DNA of 64,000 nucleotides from Brassica napus (taxonomy: Eukaryota > Streptophyta > Magnoliopsida > Brassicales > Brassicaceae), in the NCBI RefSeq assembly GCF_020379485.1, contig NW_026014699.1:682001-746000 (forward strand), given 5' to 3'. Shown piece by piece: positions 50,701 to 63,948 of the stretch. Every line of letters starts with the position of its first letter. Within the stretch, counting starts at the first letter, position 1. The notes under the pieces were generated by a model. That model searched no databases. It was not told the origin of the DNA and saw only the letters and a program-made list of their open reading frames with translations. A program made the translations under genes and the position numbers.

Positions 50701-53700
50701 TATTCCCAAACAGGAAAACTGGGATCACCTGATTTGAAAGTGGGATAGCTTCTTCATCCTAACTCCTATGAGATTTATTCAACTTCCTAGTGATTCTCCA
50801 TTACTTTATGTATCAAAATCAAGCTTCTTACATCGCGATTCATCCTGGTTTGATTAGAATGACAAGGAAGCTGTCATATTCCCAAACAGGAAAACTGGGA
50901 TCACCTGATTTGAAAGTGGGATAGCTTCTTCATCCTAACTCCTATGAGATTTATTCAACTTCCTAGTGATTCTCCATTACTTTATGTATCAAAATCAAGC
51001 TTCTTACATCGCGATTCATCCTGGTTTGATTAGAATGACAAGAAGCTGTCATATTCCCAAACAGGAAAACTGGGATCACCTGATTTGAAAGTGGGATAGC
51101 TTCTTCATCCTAACTCCTATGAGATTTATTCAACTTCCTAGTGATTCTCCACTACTTTATGTATCAAAATCAAGCTTCTTACATCGCGATTCATCCTGGT
51201 TTGATTAGAATGACAAAGAAGCTGTCATATTCCCAAACAGGAAAACTGGGATCACCTGATTTGAAAGTGGGATAGCTTCTTCATCCTAACTCCTATGAGA
51301 TTTATTCAACTTCCTAGTGATTCTCCATTACTTTATGTATCAAAATCAAGCTTCTTACATCGCGATTCATCCTGGTTTGATTAGAATGACAAGAAGCTGT
51401 CATATTCCCAAACAGGAAAACTGGGATCACCTGATTTGAAAGTGGGATAGCTTCTTCATCCTAACTCCTATGAGATTTATTCAACTTCCTAGTGATTCTC
51501 CATTACTTTATGTATCAAAATCAAGCTTCTTACATCGCGATTCATCCTGGTTTGATTAGAATGACAAAGAAGCTGTCATATTCCCAAACAGGAAAACTGG
51601 GATCACCTGATTTGAAAGTGGGATAGCTTCTTCATCCTAACTCCTATGAGATTTATTCAACTTCCTAGTGATTCTCCATTACTTTATGTATCAAAATCAA
51701 GCTTCTTACATCGCGATTCATCCTGGTTTGATTAGAATGACAAGGAAGCTGTCATATTCCCAAACAGGAAAACTGGGATCACCTGATTTGAAAGTGGGAT
51801 AGCTTCTTCATCCTAACTCCTATGAGATTTATTCAACTTCCTAGTGATTCTCCATTACTTTATGTATCAAAATCAAGCTTCTTACATCGCGATTCATCCT
51901 GGTTTGATTAGAATGACAAGGAAGCTGTCATATTCCCAAACAGGAAAACTGGGATCACCTGATTTGAAAGTGGGATAGCTTCTTCATCCTAACTCCTATG
52001 AGATTTATTCAACTTCCTAGTGATTCTCCATTACTTTATGTATCAAAATCAAGCTTCTTACATCGCGATTCATCCTGGTTTGATTAGAATGACAAAGAAG
52101 CTGTCATATTCCCAAACAGGAAAACTGGGATCACCTGATTTGAAAGTGGGATAGCTTCTTCATCCTAACTCCTATGAGATTTATTCAACTTCCTAGTGAT
52201 TCTCCATTACTTTATGTATCAAAATCAAGCTTCTTACATCGCGATTCATCCTGGTTTGATTAGAATGACAAAGAAGCTGTCATATTCCCAAACAGGAAAA
52301 CTGGGATCACCTGATTTGAAAGTGGGATAGCTTCTTCATCCTAACTCCTATGAGATTTATTCAACTTCCTAGTGATTCTCCATTACTTTATGTATCAAAA
52401 TCAAGCTTCTTACATCGCGATTCATCCTGGTTTGATTAGAATGACAAAGAAGCTGTCATATTCCCAAACAGGAAAACTGGGATCACCTGATTTGAAAGTG
52501 GGATAGCTTCTTCATCCTAACTCCTATGAGATTTATTCAACTTCCTAGTGATTCTCCATTACTTTATGTATCAAAATCAAGCTTCTTACATCGCGATTCA
52601 TCCTGGTTTGATTAGAATGACAAGAAGCTGTCATATTCCCAAACAGGAAAACTGGGATCACCTGATTTGAAAGTGGGATAGCTTCTTCATCCTAACTCCT
52701 ATGAGATTTATTCAACTTCCTAGTGATTCTCCATTACTTTATGTATCAAAATCAAGCTTCTTACATCGCGATTCATCCTGGTTTGATTAGAATGACAAAG
52801 AAGCTGTCATATTCCCAAACAGGAAAACTGGGATCACCTGATTTGAAAGTGGGATAGCTTCTTCATCCTAACTCCTATGAGATTTATTCAACTTCCTAGT
52901 GATTCTCCATTACTTTATGTATCAAAATCAAGCTTCTTACATCGCGATTCATCCTGGTTTGATTAGAATGACAAGGAAGCTGTCATATTCCCAAACAGGA
53001 AAACTGGGATCACCTGATTTGAAAGTGGGATAGCTTCTTCATCCTAACTCCTATGAGATTTATTCAACTTCCTAGTGATTCTCCACTACTTTATGTATCA
53101 AAATCAAGCTTCTTACATCGCGATTCATCCTGGTTTGATTAGAATGACAAAGAAGCTGTCATATTCCCAAACAGAAAAACTGGGATCACCTGATTTGAAA
53201 GTGGGATAGCTTCTTCATCCTAACTCCTATGAGATTTATTCAACTTCCTAGTGATTCTCCACTACTTTATGTATCAAAATCAAGCTTCTTACATCGCGAT
53301 TCATCCTGGTTTGATTAGAATGACAAAGAAGCTGTCATATTCCCAAACAGGAAAACTGGGATCACCTGATTTGAAAGTGGGATAGCTTCTTCATCCTAAC
53401 TCCTATGAGATTTATTCAACTTCCTAGTGATTCTCCATTACTTTATGTATCAAAATCAAGCTTCTTACATCGCGATTCATCCTGGTTTGATTAGAATGAC
53501 AAGGAAGCTGTCATATTCCCAAACAGGAAAACTGGGATCACCTGATTTGAAAGTGGGATAGCTTCTTCATCCTAACTCCTATGAGATTTATTCAACTTCC
53601 TAGTGATTCTCCATTACTTTATGTATCAAAATCAAGCTTCTTACATCGCGATTCATCCTGGTTTGATTAGAATGACAAAGAAGCTGTCATATTCCCAAAC

Positions 53701-56700
53701 AGGAAAACTGGGATCACCTGATTTGAAAGTGGGATAGCTTCTTCATCCTAACTCCTATGAGATTTATTCAACTTCCTAGTGATTCTCCATTACTTTATGT
53801 ATCAAAATCAAGCTTCTTACATCGCGATTCATCCTGGTTTGATTAGAATGACAAGAAGCTGTCATATTCCCAAACAGAAAACTGGGATCACCTGATTTGA
53901 AAGTGGGATAGCTTCTTCATCCTAACTCCTATGAGATTTATTCAACTTCCTAGTGATTCTCCATTACTTTATGTATCAAAATCAAGCTTCTTACATCGCG
54001 ATTCATCCTGGTTTGATTAGAATGACAAGGAAGCTGTCATATTCCCAAACAGGAAAACTGGGATCACCTGATTTGAAAGTGGGATAGCTTCTTCATCCTA
54101 ACTCCTATGAGATTTATTCAACTTCCTAGTGATTCTCCATTACTTTATGTATCAAAATCAAGCTTCTTACATCGCGATTCATCCTGGTTTGATTAGAATG
54201 ACAAGGAAGCTGTCATATTCCCAAACAGGAAAACTGGGATCACCTGATTTGAAAGTGGGATAGCTTCTTCATCCTAACTCCTATGAGATTTATTCAACTT
54301 CCTAGTGATTCTCCATTACTTTATGTATCAAAATCAAGCTTCTTACATCGCGATTCATCCTGGTTTGATTAGAATGACAAGAAGCTGTCATATTCCCAAA
54401 CAGGAAAACTGGGATCACCTGATTTGAAAGTGGGATAGCTTCTTCATCCTAACTCCTATGAGATTTATTCAACTTCCTAGTGATTCTCCATTACTTTATG
54501 TATCAAAATCAAGCTTCTTACATCGCGATTCATCCTGGTTTGATTAGAATGACAAGGAAGCTGTCATATTCCCAAACAGGAAAACTGGGATCACCTGATT
54601 TGAAAGTGGGATAGCTTCTTCATCCTAACTCCTATGAGATTTATTCAACTTCCTAGTGATTCTCCATTACTTTATGTATCAAAATCAAGCTTCTTACATC
54701 GCGATTCATCCTGGTTTGATTAGAATGACAAAGAAGCTGTCATATTCCCAAACAGAAAACTGGGATCACCTGATTTGAAAGTGGGATAGCTTCTTCATCC
54801 TAACTCCTATGAGATTTATTCAACTTCCTAGTGATTCTCCATTACTTTATGTATCAAAATCAAGCTTCTTACATCGCGATTCATCCTGGTTTGATTAGAA
54901 TGACAAAGAAGCTGTCATATTCCCAAACAGGAAAACTGGGATCACCTGATTTGAAAGTGGGATAGCTTCTTCATCCTAACTCCTATGAGATTTATTCAAC
55001 TTCCTAGTGATTCTCCATTACTTTATGTATCAAAATCAAGCTTCTTACATCGCGATTCATCCTGGTTTGATTAGAATGACAAGGAAGCTGTCATATTCCC
55101 AAACAGGAAAACTGGGATCACCTGATTTGAAAGTGGGATAGCTTCTTCATCCTAACTCCTATGAGATTTATTCAACTTCCTAGTGATTCTCCATTACTTT
55201 ATGTATCAAAATCAAGCTTCTTACATCGCGATTCATCCTGGTTTGATTAGAATGACAAAGAAGCTGTCATATTCCCAAACAGGAAAACTGGGATCACCTG
55301 ATTTGAAAGTGGGATAGCTTCTTCATCCTAACTCCTATGAGATTTATTCAACTTCCTAGTGATTCTCCATTACTTTATGTATCAAAATCAAGCTTCTTAC
55401 ATCGCGATTCATCCTGGTTTGATTAGAATGACAAAGAAGCTGTCATATTCCCAAACAGGAAAACTGGGATCACCTGATTTGAAAGTGGGATAGCTTCTTC
55501 ATCCTAACTCCTATGAGATTTATTCAACTTCCTAGTGATTCTCCATTACTTTATGTATCAAAATCAAGCTTCTTACATCGCGATTCATCCTGGTTTGATT
55601 AGAATGACAAGGAAGCTGTCATATTCCCAAACAGGAAAACTGGGATCACCTGATTTGAAAGTGGGATAGCTTCTTCATCCTAACTCCTATGAGATTTATT
55701 CAACTTCCTAGTGATTCTCCATTACTTTATGTATCAAAATCAAGCTTCTTACATCGCGATTCATCCTGGTTTGATTAGAATGACAAAGAAGCTGTCATAT
55801 TCCCAAACAGGAAAACTGGGATCACCTGATTTGAAAGTGGGATAGCTTCTTCATCCTAACTCCTATGAGATTTATTCAACTTCCTAGTGATTCTCCATTA
55901 CTTTATGTATCAAAATCAAGCTTCTTACATCGCGATTCATCCTGGTTTGATTAGAATGACAAAGAAGCTGTCATATTCCCAAACAGGAAAACTGGGATCA
56001 CCTGATTTGAAAGTGGGATAGCTTCTTCATCCTAACTCCTATGAGATTTATTCAACTTCCTAGTGATTCTCCATTACTTTATGTATCAAAATCAAGCTTC
56101 TTACATCGCGATTCATCCTGGTTTGATTAGAATGACAAGGAAGCTGTCATATTCCCAAACAGGAAAACTGGGATCACCTGATTTGAAAGTGGGATAGCTT
56201 CTTCATCCTAACTCCTATGAGATTTATTCAACTTCCTAGTGATTCTCCATTACTTTATGTATCAAAATCAAGCTTCTTACATCGCGATTCATCCTGGTTT
56301 GATTAGAATGACAAAGAAGCTGTCATATTCCCAAACAGGAAAACTGGGATCACCTGATTTGAAAGTGGGATAGCTTCTTCATCCTAACTCCTATGAGATT
56401 TATTCAACTTCCTAGTGATTCTCCATTACTTTATGTATCAAAATCAAGCTTCTTACATCGCGATTCATCCTGGTTTGATTAGAATGACAAGGAAGCTGTC
56501 ATATTCCCAAACAGGAAAACTGGGATCACCTGATTTGAAAGTGGGATAGCTTCTTCATCCTAACTCCTATGAGATTTATTCAACTTCCTAGTGATTCTCC
56601 ATTACTTTATGTATCAAAATCAAGCTTCTTACATCGCGATTCATCCTGGTTTGATTAGAATGACAAAGAAGCTGTCATATTCCCAAACAGAAAAACTGGG

Positions 56701-59700
56701 ATCACCTGATTTGAAAGTGGGATAGCTTCTTCATCCTAACTCCTATGAGATTTATTCAACTTCCTAGTGATTCTCCATTACTTTATGTATCAAAATCAAG
56801 CTTCTTACATCGCGATTCATCCTGGTTTGATTAGAATGACAAGGAAGCTGTCATATTCCCAAACAGGAAAACTGGGATCACCTGATTTGAAAGTGGGATA
56901 GCTTCTTCATCCTAACTCCTATGAGATTTATTCAACTTCCTAGTGATTCTCCATTACTTTATGTATCAAAATCAAGCTTCTTACATCGCGATTCATCCTG
57001 GTTTGATTAGAATGACAAAGAAGCTGTCATATTCCCAAACAGAAAAACTGGGATCACCTGATTTGAAAGTGGGATAGCTTCTTCATCCTAACTCCTATGA
57101 GATTTATTCAACTTCCTAGTGATTCTCCATTACTTTATGTATCAAAATCAAGCTTCTTACATCGCGATTCATCCTGGTTTGATTAGAATGACAAAGAAGC
57201 TGTCATATTCCCAAACAGGAAAACTGGGATCACCTGATTTGAAAGTGGGATAGCTTCTTCATCCTAACTCCTATGAGATTTATTCAACTTCCTAGTGATT
57301 CTCCATTACTTTATGTATCAAAATCAAGCTTCTTACATCGCGATTCATCCTGGTTTGATTAGAATGACAAAGAAGCTGTCATATTCCCAAACAGGAAAAC
57401 TGGGATCACCTGATTTGAAAGTGGGATAGCTTCTTCATCCTAACTCCTATGAGATTTATTCAACTTCCTAGTGATTCTCCATTACTTTATGTATCAAAAT
57501 CAAGCTTCTTACATCGCGATTCATCCTGGTTTGATTAGAATGACAAAGAAGCTGTCATATTCCCAAACAGGAAAACTGGGATCACCTGATTTGAAAGTGG
57601 GATAGCTTCTTCATCCTAACTCCTATGAGATTTATTCAACTTCCTAGTGATTCTCCATTACTTTATGTATCAAAATCAAGCTTCTTACATCGCGATTCAT
57701 CCTGGTTTGATTAGAATGACAAGGAAGCTGTCATATTCCCAAACAGGAAAACTGGGATCACCTGATTTGAAAGTGGGATAGCTTCTTCATCCTAACTCCT
57801 ATGAGATTTATTCAACTTCCTAGTGATTCTCCATTACTTTATGTATCAAAATCAAGCTTCTTACATCGCGATTCATCCTGGTTTGATTAGAATGACAAAG
57901 AAGCTGTCATATTCCCAAACAGGAAAACTGGGATCACCTGATTTGAAAGTGGGATAGCTTCTTCATCCTAACTCCTATGAGATTTATTCAACTTCCTAGT
58001 GATTCTCCATTACTTTATGTATCAAAATCAAGCTTCTTACATCGCGATTCATCCTGGTTTGATTAGAATGACAAGGAAGCTGTCATATTCCCAAACAGGA
58101 AAACTGGGATCACCTGATTTGAAAGTGGGATAGCTTCTTCATCCTAACTCCTATGAGATTTATTCAACTTCCTAGTGATTCTCCATTACTTTATGTATCA
58201 AAATCAAGCTTCTTACATCGCGATTCATCCTGGTTTGATTAGAATGACAAGGAAGCTGTCATATTCCCAAACAGGAAAACTGGGATCACCTGATTTGAAA
58301 GTGGGATAGCTTCTTCATCCTAACTCCTATGAGATTTATTCAACTTCCTAGTGATTCTCCATTACTTTATGTATCAAAATCAAGCTTCTTACATCGCGAT
58401 TCATCCTGGTTTGATTAGAATGACAAAGAAGCTGTCATATTCCCAAACAGGAAAACTGGGATCACCTGATTTGAAAGTGGGATAGCTTCTTCATCCTAAC
58501 TCCTATGAGATTTATTCAACTTCCTAGTGATTCTCCATTACTTTATGTATCAAAATCAAGCTTCTTACATCGCGATTCATCCTGGTTTGATTAGAATGAC
58601 AAGGAAGCTGTCATATTCCCAAACAGGAAAACTGGGATCACCTGATTTGAAAGTGGGATAGCTTCTTCATCCTAACTCCTATGAGATTTATTCAACTTCC
58701 TAGTGATTCTCCATTACTTTATGTATCAAAATCAAGCTTCTTACATCGCGATTCATCCTGGTTTGATTAGAATGACAAAGAAGCTGTCATATTCCCAAAC
58801 AGGAAAACTGGGATCACCTGATTTGAAAGTGGGATAGCTTCTTCATCCTAACTCCTATGAGATTTATTCAACTTCCTAGTGATTCTCCATTACTTTATGT
58901 ATCAAAATCAAGCTTCTTACATCGCGATTCATCCTGGTTTGATTAGAATGACAAAGAAGCTGTCATATTCCCAAACAGGAAAACTGGGATCACCTGATTT
59001 GAAAGTGGGATAGCTTCTTCATCCTAACTCCTATGAGATTTATTCAACTTCCTAGTGATTCTCCATTACTTTATGTATCAAAATCAAGCTTCTTACATCG
59101 CGATTCATCCTGGTTTGATTAGAATGACAAGGAAGCTGTCATATTCCCAAACAGGAAAACTGGGATCACCTGATTTGAAAGTGGGATAGCTTCTTCATCC
59201 TAACTCCTATGAGATTTATTCAACTTCCTAGTGATTCTCCATTACTTTATGTATCAAAATCAAGCTTCTTACATCGCGATTCATCCTGGTTTGATTAGAA
59301 TGACAAAGAAGCTGTCATATTCCCAAACAGGAAAACTGGGATCACCTGATTTGAAAGTGGGATAGCTTCTTCATCCTAACTCCTATGAGATTTATTCAAC
59401 TTCCTAGTGATTCTCCATTACTTTATGTATCAAAATCAAGCTTCTTACATCGCGATTCATCCTGGTTTGATTAGAATGACAAGGAAGCTGTCATATTCCC
59501 AAACAGGAAAACTGGGATCACCTGATTTGAAAGTGGGATAGCTTCTTCATCCTAACTCCTATGAGATTTATTCAACTTCCTAGTGATTCTCCATTACTTT
59601 ATGTATCAAAATCAAGCTTCTTACATCGCGATTCATCCTGGTTTGATTAGAATGACAAGGAAGCTGTCATATTCCCAAACAGGAAAACTGGGATCACCTG

Positions 59701-62700
59701 ATTTGAAAGTGGGATAGCTTCTTCATCCTAACTCCTATGAGATTTATTCAACTTCCTAGTGATTCTCCACTACTTTATGTATCAAAATCAAGCTTCTTAC
59801 ATCGCGATTCATCCTGGTTTGATTAGAATGACAAAGAAGCTGTCATATTCCCAAACAGGAAAACTGGGATCACCTGATTTGAAAGTGGGATAGCTTCTTC
59901 ATCCTAACTCCTATGAGATTTATTCAACTTCCTAGTGATTCTCCATTACTTTATGTATCAAAATCAAGCTTCTTACATCGCGATTCATCCTGGTTTGATT
60001 AGAATGACAAGAAGCTGTCATATTCCCAAACAGGAAAACTGGGATCACCTGATTTGAAAGTGGGATAGCTTCTTCATCCTAACTCCTATGAGATTTATTC
60101 AACTTCCTAGTGATTCTCCACTACTTTATGTATCAAAATCAAGCTTCTTACATCGCGATTCATCCTGGTTTGATTAGAATGACAAAGAAGCTGTCATATT
60201 CCCAAACAGGAAAACTGGGATCACCTGATTTGAAAGTGGGATAGCTTCTTCATCCTAACTCCTATGAGATTTATTCAACTTCCTAGTGATTCTCCATTAC
60301 TTTATGTATCAAAATCAAGCTTCTTACATCGCGATTCATCCTGGTTTGATTAGAATGACAAGGAAGCTGTCATATTCCCAAACAGGAAAACTGGGATCAC
60401 CTGATTTGAAAGTGGGATAGCTTCTTCATCCTAACTCCTATGAGATTTATTCAACTTCCTAGTGATTCTCCATTACTTTATGTATCAAAATCAAGCTTCT
60501 TACATCGCGATTCATCCTGGTTTGATTAGAATGACAAGGAAGCTGTCATATTCCCAAACAGGAAAACTGGGATCACCTGATTTGAAAGTGGGATAGCTTC
60601 TTCATCCTAACTCCTATGAGATTTATTCAACTTCCTAGTGATTCTCCACTACTTTATGTATCAAATCAAGCTTCTTACATCGCGATTCATCCTGGTTTGA
60701 TTAGAATGACAAAGAAGCTGTCATATTCCCAAACAGAAAAACTGGGATCACCTGATTTGAAAGTGGGATAGCTTCTTCATCCTAACTCCTATGAGATTTA
60801 TTCAACTTCCTAGTGATTCTCCATTACTTTATGTATCAAAATCAAGCTTCTTACATCGCGATTCATCCTGGTTTGATTAGAATGACAAAGAAGCTGTCAT
60901 ATTCCCAAACAGAAAAACTGGGATCACCTGATTTGAAAGTGGGATAGCTTCTTCATCCTAACTCCTATGAGATTTATTCAACTTCCTAGTGATTCTCCAC
61001 TACTTTATGTATCAAAATCAAGCTTCTTACATCGCGATTCATCCTGGTTTGATTAGAATGACAAAGAAGCTGTCATATTCCCAAACAGGAAAACTGGGAT
61101 CACCTGATTTGAAAGTGGGATAGCTTCTTCATCCTAACTCCTATGAGATTTATTCAACTTCCTAGTGATTCTCCATTACTTTATGTATCAAAATCAAGCT
61201 TCTTACATCGCGATTCATCTGGTTTGATTAGAATGACAAGGAAGCTGTCATATTCCCAAACAGGAAAACTGGGATCACCTGATTTGAAAGTGGGATAGCT
61301 TCTTCATCCTAACTCCTATGAGATTTATTCAACTTCCTAATGATTCTCCACTACTTTATGTATCAAATCAAGCTTCTTACATCGCGATTCATCCTGGTTT
61401 GATTAGAATGACAAAGAAGCTGTCATATTCCCAAACAGGAAAACTGGGATCACCTGATTTGAAAGTGGGATAGCTTCTTCATCCTAACTCCTATGAGATT
61501 TATTCAACTTCCTAGTGATTCTCCATTACTTTATGTATCAAAATCAAGCTTCTTACATCGCGATTCATCCTGGTTTGATTAGAATGAAAGGAAGCTGTCA
61601 TATTCCCAAACAGGAAAACTGGGATCACCTGATTTGAAAGTGGGATAGCTTCTTCATCCTAACTCCTATGAGATTTATTCAACTTCCTAATGATTCTCCA
61701 CTACTTTATGTATCAAATCAAGCTTCTTACATCGCGATTCATCCTGGTTTGATTAGAATGACAAAGAAGCTGTCATATTCCCAAACAGAAAAACTGGGAT
61801 CACCTGATTTGAAAGTGGGATAGCTTCTTCATCCTAACTCCTATGAGATTTATTCAACTTCCTAGTGGTTCTCCACTACTTTATGTATCAAAATCAAGCT
61901 TCTTACATCGCGATTCATCCTGGTTTGATTAGAATGACAAAGAAGCTGTCATATTCCCAAACAGGAAAACTGGGATCACCTGATTTGAAAGTGGGATAGC
62001 TTCTTCATCCTAACTCCTATGAGATTTATTCAACTTCCTAGTGATTCTCCATTACTTTATGTATCAAAATCAAGCTTCTTACATCGCGATTCATCCTGGT
62101 TTGATTAGAATGACAAGGAAGCTGTCATATTCCCAAACAGAAAACTGGGATCACCTGATTTGAAAGTGGGATAGCTTCTTCATCCTAACTCCTATGAGAT
62201 TTATTCAACTTCCTAGTGATTCTCCATTACTTTATATATCAAAATCAAGCTTCTTACATCGCGATTCATCCTGGTTTGATTAGAATGACAAAGAAGCTGT
62301 CATATTCCCAAACAGGAAAACTGGGATCACCTGATTTGAAAGTGGGATAGCTTCTTCATCCTAACTCCTATGAGATTTATTCAACTTCCTAGTGATTCTC
62401 CATTACTTTATGTATCAAAATCAAGCTTCTTACATCGCGATTCATCCTGTTTTGATTAGAATGACAAGGAAGCTGTCATATTCCCAAACAGAAAAACTGG
62501 GATCACCTGATTTGAAAGTGGGATAGCTTCTTCATCCTAACTCCTATGAGATTTATTCAACTTCCTAGTGATTCTCCATTACTTTATGTATCAAAATCAA
62601 GCTTCTTACATCGCGATTCATCCTGGTTTGATTAGAATGACAAGGAAGCTGTTATATTCCCAAACAGGAAAACTGGATCACCTGATTTGAAAGTGGGATA

Positions 62701-62998
62701 GCTTCTTCATCCTAACTCCTATGAGATTTATTCAACTTCCTAGTGATTCTCCATTACTTTATGTATCAAAATCAAGCTTCTTACATCGCGATTCATCCTG
62801 GTTTGATTAGAATGACAAGGAAGCTGTCATATTCCCAAACAGGAAAACTGGGATCACCTGATTTGAAAGTGGGATAGCTTCTTCATCCTAACTCCTATGA
62901 GATTTATTCAACTTCCTAGTGGTTCTACACTACTTTATGTATCCATTTAAAGCTTCTTACATCACGATTTATCCTGGTTTGATTAGAATGACAAAGAA
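44771..62998 (+). repeat. Centromeric satellite array 5 (176-bp), highly homogeneous
   Basis: 18.2 kb, about 103 head-to-tail monomers with no insertion. Most differ only at a few sites, mainly acaaag/acaagg and ccattac/ccactac, plus occasional 1-bp deletions (gacaagaagc, acagaaaact). Divergent variants reappear only at the right edge (for example gtggttctacac near 62921 and ccatttaaag near 62943), resembling array 1. No coding potential. Confidence 0.95.
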
Positions 62999-63932
62999 TG
63001 TTGAACTGAAGAGAAGATAGAGCTTGTGTTAACTTGAAGAATAGAAATGGAGTGAAAGGAGAAGTATGGAGGAGTTAGGTCTGGTACAAAGATAGGGCAA
63101 GTCCTTTAGGGATTGTCTATCAAGCTTCAGGAGTGTCTCTTTGTGTCCAGAAGTGATCTGATGGTTGTGCAAAGATAGGGCCAAGTCCAGGAGGGACTTA
63201 GAAGAGTATTTGGGCAAGTGTGCAAACTTAGGGACTGGCCGTACGGATTTGGTACGGACGTTGTACGGACCGTACGGATCCGTACGGACCGAGACATCTC
63301 GAAAGTTCACCAGTCGACCATTGGAGCACATTTGAGGTTGGTGCAAAAATAGGGCAGAGGTAAGCTCTTAAGAGAAGAAGACAAAAGAAGGAAGCTGGCG
63401 CCAAAGACAGGCTGGAACAGGCTGGCCAAGAGCTGTGTATTGACCATGTATCTAGTCTGATATATGGGAAAGTTCAAGGGAGCCTTACAGCAACCAATCA
63501 GGCACCAGTCTCCACATTGACCAGATTCAAATGAGCCAATAATGAAGCAACAAGAGCACAGCCAATGAAGAATCACGACCAGCCTTACTCTCCATCCTAT
63601 CCATCCATTTAAATTCAAGTTATATCAGCCATTAGATTTAGGTTTATGATTTGCATCTTGTAAGAGCATATATAAGCTTATATGTGGCATTTTGTATGAA
63701 CTAAGTGAGTAAGGGGGTTTCCCTTCTCCTTCCCTAATCTTCAGTCTCTTATTCTCTCAGTCTCTCTCTAGTCTCTCAGTCTCTTAATCTCATTCTCTTT
63801 AGTCTCTTAAACACTTAAACACTCTCACCCATCTCTGTTCTTAAATCACCTAGAACTAAGCTCTCATCTTTCTCCATTGGAGTTTATACACACATACACA
63901 CAACCAGAGTAGAGATCTCTTTAAAAATCATA
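62999..63932 (+). repeat. Element F 5' LTR
   Basis: Its first third and last third resemble the LTRs of E and B, including agtccaggagggactta and the ccattagat...ggttta region. Between them lies a GTAC array like those of A, C, G and H. TATA box tatataag at 63669-63676. The apparent 103-105-aa minus-strand ORFs are shadows. Confidence 0.82.
63241..63285 (+). promoter_or_regulatory. Five-copy GTAC array in element F LTR
   Basis: GTAC at 63241, 63252, 63263, 63272 and 63282, spacing 9-11 bp, as GTACGG on one strand and CCGTAC on the other. Confidence 0.68.
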
Positions 63933-63948
63933 TGGTATCAGAGCCAGG
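63933..63948 (+). promoter_or_regulatory. Element F primer-binding site (tRNA-iMet)
   Basis: tggtatcagagccagg right after the LTR, shared with the other Copia elements. Confidence 0.9.

Noticed and set aside
44771..62998. Regular repeat array as a possible CRISPR locus
   Set aside because: There are no unique spacers: the whole 176-bp unit repeats. Context is a plant centromere, not a prokaryote.
63029..63618. Minus-strand open frames of 103-105 codons at the right end
   Set aside because: They lie within the LTR of element F, antisense to it, with no domain recognised.
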